Source of the DNA: Arion vulgaris
Lineage: Eukaryota > Mollusca > Gastropoda > Stylommatophora > Arionidae
DNA length: 64,000 nucleotides
Assembly: GCA_020796225.1 (NCBI GenBank)
Contig: CM036764.1
Location: 21,342,733 to 21,406,732, forward strand
Reading direction: 5' to 3'
Shown here: in pieces, positions 52,901 through 61,900 of the stretch
How the letters are laid out: the number at the start of each line of letters is the position of its first letter
How positions within the stretch are numbered: position 1 is the first letter of the stretch
Notes under the pieces: model-generated
The model's database searches: none
What the model was told of the DNA's origin: nothing
The model's input: the letters and a program-made list of their open reading frames with translations, nothing else
Position numbers and translations under genes: made by a program

Positions 52901-55900
52901 TCTATTTATTCAGCATGCTTTGGCTATTTGAATCTTTGTATTATTAGAATGTTTATCTCAGGTTTCTTGTGTCTTCTTTGCTACCTTATAAAAGTGTTTG
53001 TCTTGTTGTTTTTGTTTGTATGTTGAAAGTTGATTAATATATAATGTTTGTTATTATATAACAGATTGTTATGTTTCTTGAGTAGGTCGGTATGTTTCAT
53101 TCAAGTTCTTTCTACACAGAGAAGTTGCTTTGACTAGATTAAATAATTGCTTCTCGAACAGTTAGACTGGGTACAAATAATATGTACAATTAATTAGTGC
53201 TTCTCTGAACAGTTAGGCTGGGTAAAACAATATGTACAATTAATTAATTAGTGCTTCTCTGACCAGTTAGGCTGGGTACAACAAAAATGCACGATGAAGT
53301 AGTGCTTCTGTGTCCTTGAGTGATTGGTACAACAGAATGTACCAATAAATGATGTTTGACCTGAGTAGTATTTACCTGACCTCTGAGTGATTGTTACAAG
53401 TAATGCTTATCTGATCAGTGTGTGATTGATGCAGAAAGCAGTGCTTATTTGATCAGAAAGTTATTGTACAGAAAACAGTGCTTATCTAACCAGTGAATAT
53501 TTTGTACAAAAACAGTGCTTATTTGACCAGTGAACATTTTGTACAAAAAACATTGCTTATCTAACCAGTCACATTTTGGTACAGTAAATAGTGTTTATCT
53601 GATCAGTGAACATTTTGATACAGCAAATAGTGCTTTTTTGACATGGGAACATTTTAGTACAGAAAATAGTGCTTATTTGACCAGTGAACATTTTGCTACA
53701 GAAAATATTGCTTATTTGACCTGTGAACATTTTGCTACAGAAAATAGTGCTTATTTTACCAGTGAACATTTTGTATTATTGATATAAGGGAAGACTGCAG
53801 TAAAACTGTGTAGCAATGGCGAAACATGGAAAAACAAAGTACTGTAGTTTTACAAAATACAAAAAACAACATACAACAAACAATACACAGTGACGTTTCA
53901 ATTAAACGGCCTTTATCAAGCAATTATCACCACCATTTTAATAGTATTTTGTTGTAAACTTGAAATGGCTTTGTTCACTGAGCTTGTTAGAGGGTATCCC
54001 GATGAACATTCACTGTTCATGTGTTCCCTATTGCCATCATTGATCTGTTTGTCTATGCTTGATAACAGAGAGGTTAAAGAAAGTGCATCTATGAATATAA
54101 CCTGGTGAACTAGGTTAATCATTTTTTTTTAAGTTACAAAAGAAATTTGTTGGAGCAGTTCAACCAATGATGACACCCTTTTTTGGGGTGTCTAGTTGGT
54201 CTTGTTTTTCTTTGGGCGTCTAGGCAATGTTACATACTTTTCTTATAGATCAGTGTTGAATTTTGGGTTGTCACTTTCTGAATTGTCTTCTTAATTGTTT
54301 GTTGCTCCCAAAGAGTTTCATATACTTGTCTAGCTTTTCTTTGGTTATGATATAATTATATTTAAAAACAAAACTGTCTTTACTTTACTGCCTGTGTTTC
54401 CATTTTTTTTGGGAAGTGTATGATAGTGGGGACATGAACATGATAAATTTAATGGTTGCATGATTAGTTCAACCACTGCGAAACTGTTCAGATATAGATT
54501 TTTTCTTTATGCTACAGACAGAAAAAAGTTGAAGTTGGGTCTCCCCGAGTGGGAGCCCGCACTCTAACCCATTTGACCAGACGTTCCTCCTTACACACTA
54601 AACAAATGCAAATTTAAACATTACCAGTGACTGTGCCATCTATGGGGCCCTAGTAAACTTATATGAAAGTATTTAAAATTTCTAGACCCCCATAATTATT
54701 TTGTTTGTACTTATAGAGGTGCTGTATGATCATCCATTGCCAGATAATCGATGATGTTCATGTATTGACTTAACTGACTATTTCTGTTCTAATTGTGAAA
54801 TTGGTTGTCTCAAATCTAAATTCTGGAACCACCAGCTCAGAGAAGGCAACGACAGAGAAGAAAAAGTGGTATGTTCTATAAGCAAAAGAGTTCTGTGTTT
54901 CAGATACCTTCCTTGTTGTAATTGGTTAGTTCCTTATCTAGTATGCCATATCAGAGTTGAAATCACTGTTTTTCTTAGTTTTATTTTTGAATCTGCTTAT
55001 TTTGTTTAATTTATTCACTGACCTCACTAGATAGTAAAATAAAATAAATAACAAACTTTCTTTATTGCCTGTGCTAACAGCATTTTAGGAGGGGTATATA
55101 ACTGGGGTAACATGAGCCTGAAGAATTTAATGGTCACATAGCTAATGCAGTCATTGCTAAACTGTTCAGGTTAGGATTTTTTCATTATGCCACCAACAGA
55201 AAAAAACTCTGTGGTTGTACCAGGGATTGAACCCGAGTCTCCTGAATGGGTTGCCACGCTCTGATCCATCCAACCAGACGCTCCTCTAGAGAGTAATCTG
55301 ATGAATAAGAACAGTTTAATTTCATTCAATTACAAAGCAAGTTTGTAACCTCCTCGAGTGGTGTCTGTCTTTTTATTTTTACATATTTGGCCATGTGTAG
55401 CTTAGAAAATCATATATATATTTATATGTTTGTGTGTTTTATTATATATTTTCGATATTAGTCCTTTCTATTGTCACTAGTTTGTTGTTAGTTTTGTCTT
55501 TCAAACATTCTCTTTGAAAGTTTATTGACTTTGCTCATTGGTATAATAATTTAACTGTTATGATATCACCATTTGACTATTCAGGTGTTTAAGAATAATT
55601 TGTGTGGCTGTTTCTATGCTAATGGAATAAAAAATATGTAACAAATTAACATTAATAGACAAATATTATTATAAGCCTCAGAACAGATAAACACTAAATA
55701 AATAAGGAAAATAGTTATAACAAACAGTTGTTTATACTGTATCTTTAAGTGATAAGCATGTCTGATTGTAAGAAACTGATGTATATGTAATGTAAGAATA
55801 GTTAATATCACATTAGTTTGTATTGTTGTAGTGAGTAACATGACAATAGTTTGCAATGTTAGTTTAGTTTAAAATTATAATAGTAACATAACGCCAGTGT

Positions 55901-58900
55901 GTTGCCGGGCTCACAATGGAGCAAAGAATGTTAACCCTGGACCAACAAGGCATGTTGCAAAGGCGGTTGAGGTAGGAGCCTAGAAAAGCTACCATAGTAC
56001 TCAAATAAAAAGCGTAACAGAAATCGGATATGCTGGCCTACTTGCAGGCGCACAACTGGCACAATGTACATTCACTCTTAGGCTCGGAACACATACAAAT
56101 CACATAGGTTAAAAGTGGTCAATATGGAGCGTCAAGAAGAAGTTAACAGGACAGTAGTTCATGATCTGTGACTTAGAGCTAAGGTCCCTCACCTCTCGCT
56201 CCAAACGTACTTACTTTGTTTTCCTTGTGGAGCTGTCTGGATATTTTTCCAGAGATCCCAAATCTCACTGTAGGTGTGATAAAGTTCCTAGTCCTGCAGA
56301 GACAATGATAAAATGGAAGCCCTGTGTGTTCAAGTTGAGCATCTAAAAGATCCGTTGACAGTTGAAAATCGATAAGAGTAAGCTGCAAAGCCGCTGCTCA
56401 GGCAAAAATAATAAATAAGATTAAAATAAATTTGCTACAAACTTTCTACCATCTTTGAAATTACATTGAGAACCCTCAAAGGTGCTACGAGTTCGTGCAC
56501 TGCCGCTGAGATCTTCCTGTGTAAGAAAGAGATCGAAGCACAAATGGTTATTCACCAAAGTGCAATGATGATGATACAATCAATCAATAAATAATAAATC
56601 AATAAATCATAATGTACAATTAGCTTTTATTATTGTAGTTACCATGACAATAGTTTGTAATATAATGATAGTAGTTGCTAAGATAGTGTCAGTTTATAAT
56701 GTAATAGTAAGAGACATGAGACTAGTTTGCAGCTCACTGTTTTTGTTTATATTATAACATTAGTTGACAATAATTTATATTACAATGACAATAGTTTGTA
56801 ATATAATAACCATTTATATTGTAGGTCATATGGCACTAGTTTGTAGTACAATGGTAGATTATAAATCATCATCAGATAGTTGTAAGTGTAGAAAAAAAGT
56901 TTATAATACTATGAGCCATGACAAAGTGTCTATGAACTACTAAGAGCATTATGTACAGAATGTATAACAAACAATAGCAATGAGCTGCAATAATGTACCT
57001 GTCTGTGTTTTACATTTTTATTTGATCATTTTTATTTGTAGTTTTTCATGTAGATAGAATGTGGTAAGTTATAATATGACATTATTTGTGTTCAACTTGT
57101 AAAAATAATGTCATTACTACAAGAAATATGATATTATTTCAGTTAAATTATTATTCATAGTTAAAATGTCCAAAGTTAAATGAACCAGCCGATAGGTTTG
57201 CAGGTATGGCTGCTGTACAAAGCAGAGGAGCTATCGACCAGGTGGATATAGATTCCCCAAGGGAGAAAGAGGACGTGTACATGATTAAAGTAATAGTGGT
57301 GAATTGACAACACTAAACAGACTGCAAGAATTCCAAGTCAAATGTGGTGTAGCTAGACAAGAACACTGCTGGTAGACAAAGAAGAATAGTAAACCAACAC
57401 AGAGCCAGGGTCGTTAGTTGCCACATGCTGAGAGACATACATGAGGGGTGGCTGGAGCACATATGGATTAATTGGTTCAACCTGCAGTGATGATGATCCG
57501 ATGACTAAACTAAACTAAACAGATTTAAATATAATATTATGTTGGCCATAAATGATGAATATTTTTCCTATGGCATATTTTCAATTTGAGTGTTGTTGTT
57601 TATAGACATTCTTTTGTATATGTTTAGTAGTAGTTGTGATGTTGTTGGTTGCAGATCTTAATTGTGTTCTCATGGTTTTAGCAAGTTTTTTATATTTTTT
57701 ATTGAGTAAAATTATGTTGAGAATGCATTTTATTTAGCAGTGATGTTTAGGGTTTTAGTTTCAGTTTGGAATACCTTCATTCACTCATGATATGTTCATA
57801 GGTGCTCTGATCTCCTTTGCAATATCTCCAACAGCGTCCAGTGACTAACCAGACCATTCTGATGTTGATTGATGAGCCTGTTGTGCTGTTCTTATCTGGC
57901 CAATCTTCAATCAAAGCTATTGCAATCTAGCGTTAACATGGATTGGTTTAGATCAGTGGTTCTCAACATGTGGGTTGTGACCCCTTTAGGGGTCGAACAA
58001 CCATTTCACAGGGGTTGCCTAAGACCATAGGAAAACACATATTTTCGATGGTCTTAGAAACCGAGATACTGTTCCTCTATCCGTCACCAGGCGGGTCCGC
58101 TCACTTTAATTATGTTTCAATTTGAATGAAAATACATCCTGCATATCAGATATTTACATTACGATTCATAACAGTAGCAAAATTACACTCATGAAATAGC
58201 AACAAAAATAATTTTATGGTTGGGGGTCACCACAACATGAGGAACTGTATTAAAGGGTCACGCCATTAGGAAGGTTGAGAACCACTGGTTTAGATGAAAA
58301 TCATCCTTGTGGACACACTACGAAAGCGTTCTGAAAGTCAGCTCTATCCATTTGCTAACCCCTGATATGGGAGTAGAGCCATCCAGTCTGTTATACTATA
58401 TGGATTATTTTGAATGTTTGTGTCGGCATATAGTTAGTATGACAATATTTTTTGTAGTGTATATGTTAGTTTTGTTCTTGTACAAATCACACATTTCTTA
58501 TTGAAGAGGGAAAATGATAGGACCAATGTACTTTACTAAGGATATTGCTAAACTACTTAACTCTAATAATACAACATACTATTTTACATAACTTTTGTAT
58601 AACATGTATTATTATTTTACTTCATAGTTCTTTTGTGTTTAGTTTAATGTTCTAGACCAGTGATGGGCAAACTTTCCAAGAGGAGGGCCAGATAAAATTA
58701 AAAAATATCCAGGCGGGCCGGAAAAAAAGACCAAAACAGATTTTTTAAGTGTTAAACTTTATTTTTGACTTTTAAATCATACACAACTTATATTATAATA
58801 TGCTACAAAAAGTTACATAAATTGATTATTCTTTAGATGAGTATGAAGGCGTATGTGACAGATGAAACTGTGACTGAGCTTCTAAAAGTTGTTCATAATG

Positions 58901-61900
58901 TGGTTGTTCTTAAGGTTCAGTTGATGCTAAATTAGAAATACAAATAGATCGTGTGTTTTGTTTGTATTTTATTTATAGGGTTATTCAAAACCATGTCGCG
59001 GGCCGGATTGACTACCCCGAAGGGCCGCACTTTGCACATCACTGTTCTAGACCATAGATTCCCAAACTTTTTCGGTCCACTGCACACTTTGCACAACATA
59101 AACTTTGTAACGCCCCCCACATTATAACAGTTTGCTAACGTCCCCTCCCACAAATATACATGTTCTATTTTTCTCTTTGACATAGAACATTTATATATAT
59201 TTCTGTAACACATGGTCAATTTTTCAAATGATTTTATGCATGCAATAGAAAATTGATGAAAAAATGGATTGTGTAAGACGGTCATAAGATGAATTAAAAT
59301 GCAGAATCCAAATTTTAAATGATTATTCAATCGCAAAATCACGAAAATAATTTAGTTAAAAATATTTATGATAAATTTCTTCTTTAAGGAGCCATCGACC
59401 CCTAATCGCCTGAACATCCGCAAATTCTCCTGAACCCACTATCGCCCCAGTAGAATGCTTCCACGTCCACTTTGGGAACTGCTGTTCTAGACCAATGCTT
59501 TCCAACATGCCATCATGGCGCCAATGTTATACATTTCTAGCGTCCTATCTTACTCCACCAACTTTAACGTTAATCAGAATTTCAAGAAAAAAAAGTATTT
59601 CTTAATGACAGCAATGTTTCATTTTTTTATAACACTCCCATAAACATGGTCTTCCTGCTTTTGCAGTCTTATTTTTTTAAAAAACCTTTCTACTGCTTTT
59701 TAACCTGCTGTTTTTAATGGGGGCTGGTTTTTGTATATGTTTGATAGAACACTGTAAACTGTTTTGTAATTTTACTCAATTCTACGAGTCCATGGTTATT
59801 TATTGCAGAAAAATATGAATAATACTGAAATTCCTTAGTGTTAAACTGAACTTGTAACATAATATAACCTTGATTTAGCATGTTATGTTGTTTCTAAGAT
59901 GAATTTGCCTTTATACAACAATACTGGAATGTGAGATCACACGACGATCAGGATCTTATTTACTAGCATTTTACCTGAGCCCACCAGCCGTATATTATCG
60001 GAGGCCACTGTGAAACTAACCAACACATGAATTAACTTTCAAAGAGTGGAACAGGCAGTTTCAGTTTAGAGTAGAAACAGTGTGCTCTTTATCTATCAGC
60101 GATCTTATTTATTCTTCACAAATGATATTATAACTTAATCTGTACCAACTATGAAAGATGTGCACAAAAAATCTGAATTAATATCATATGTCATTTAAAA
60201 ATATTGCTAAAGGGCAATGGAACTACACTTTTAATTCTGAATGGCAGTATTATTATTGTTTTATTGAATACAAAGTCAAATATGTGTGTTTATTTTGTAA
60301 TGGTAAAACATGTAAAAACAAAGTTTTGCAGTTTTACAAAGAACAAAAACAATACGCAGTGACGTTTTGACCAAAAGGCCGTAATCAAGCAAAAGATACA
60401 CCAGAAGTGAAAAAAATTGTATTATGGTCGCGTGTCTACTCGTAACAAAAAAAAAAGTAATTAATAGCTACATTTTTTTCACTAATCATAACAACTTTAA
60501 TTGTGAATATTCTGTGAATTTAGAATTTTCACTTAAAAAAGGTTTAAAAAGGGTTTAAAAGCCGAAGGATTGACTTCATTGCGCCGGGTTTTACCCCATC
60601 TGGCTCGGTCCCTCTCCGCAGTACTGGCACGCCACCTGCCGAGAGTATTGCACAAAGCACGAACTCCGTAGCTCCAGCAACAATCCTTGGGGTCTCTGGA
60701 AAAAAACTTGTGAACAGAATGACACGGTCCGGATTCGAACCCACGACCTTCGACTCACAAGGCAAATGGTGTAACCACTTAGCCACAGAGACCACTTAAA
60801 AAAAGGATTTCCGTAACTCCTTGTGGACCAAATGCCACACTAAATGGCGTTTTTATTTGAAAAAACAAATATGCTCTGGTCCACTAAGAGTTAATTTGCA
60901 GTGAATGTGCTTTGACAATATGTGCTTTACATTAATTATGTAAGTTCAATAAAAAAAATTAACACTTAGGAGCAAGTTTTCATCTGTTATCTTAAAAATT
61001 AATATTGCTATTAATCTTACTTTTTTGTATGTATGACCTTTCTAGTCTTTACAGATGGTCAAGTGGCAAGCGTTTTACTGTGACAACTTCGAACCCTCGC
61101 CTGTCTTTCTCATCCCTCAGCTCATACCCAAGTCTATTTTCAAAAGACCCTGCACCTTTGCACAATGTTGCCCTCCATACAACCCGACCATCAGCCAGTT
61201 TTTCCCATCTGCTGGGACCAACAGAAAAGTTACTTCTTGAGGCCCTGCAGACATCTCTATACCTGAGCAGCGGTCTGCCTTGGTGTCTCTTCCCCCAAAA
61301 GCCCACCTTATCATTATAAAATAATATTATTATTAGTATTGCAGTCGGCCCACAGATCTCACTCTTCAACAGCCATCATGTAGATGTGCCGAAATATATA
61401 CAAATTTTAGACAGCACTATTCTAGACAAATAGAAATGAAATCTGTGATTACCTAATGTTAGTTGGCATATATTACACTCTCTGTGCTATTATATGTTTG
61501 CTTCTTCTCTTTCTTCTTGTTGTTTGTTCTTTTTGGCCATTTTGATCATTCTTATTGTGACATATAAACAGCCTGTGCCAAGAACGGTTTGTTATGTCAC
61601 ATCATTCAGCGCCATTTGGAGCTCTGGTGCTTATCCTTTGGCGATGTGTCGGTTTCAGCCAGCGTTTACTGGGTTCGCTCTCCATCACCCTTGGGCTGTC
61701 TCCAGCCGACCTGCAAGGCAGCAGGTTGCTATTTTCTTTTAGGATAGCTACCCGCAGACTACCTTCCCTCCCGGGTTGTTGAGCGTCATCTGCCCGGCTT
61801 TCTGTTTTTTTTTGAACTTCTTGGTTTCCTACCGTCCAGTTATGTGTACGGTTTACCCTTAGCCTTTGATTGTCCCCAATCTAACTACAAGGCAGTAGTA

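Larger units (their letters stand above)
59493..61419. mobile_element. Possible third hAT-bounded segment at the same octamer
   Basis: A fourth TTCTAGAC occurs at 61420-61427. The sequence just inside it, read inward, is TAGTGCTGTCTAAA, and the sequence following the octamer at 59485 is CAATGCTTTCCAAC (10 of 14 bases agree). That would make 59493-61419 a third hAT-type insertion, later invaded by SINE-B (60545-60795) and a LINE fragment (61040-61320). The ends are too diverged to be sure; coincidence is possible. Confidence 0.35.

Noticed and set aside
59053..59342. 136-codon - frame (58932-59342)
   Set aside because: It spans the junction of two hAT elements and their target duplication, so it cannot be an ancestral gene.
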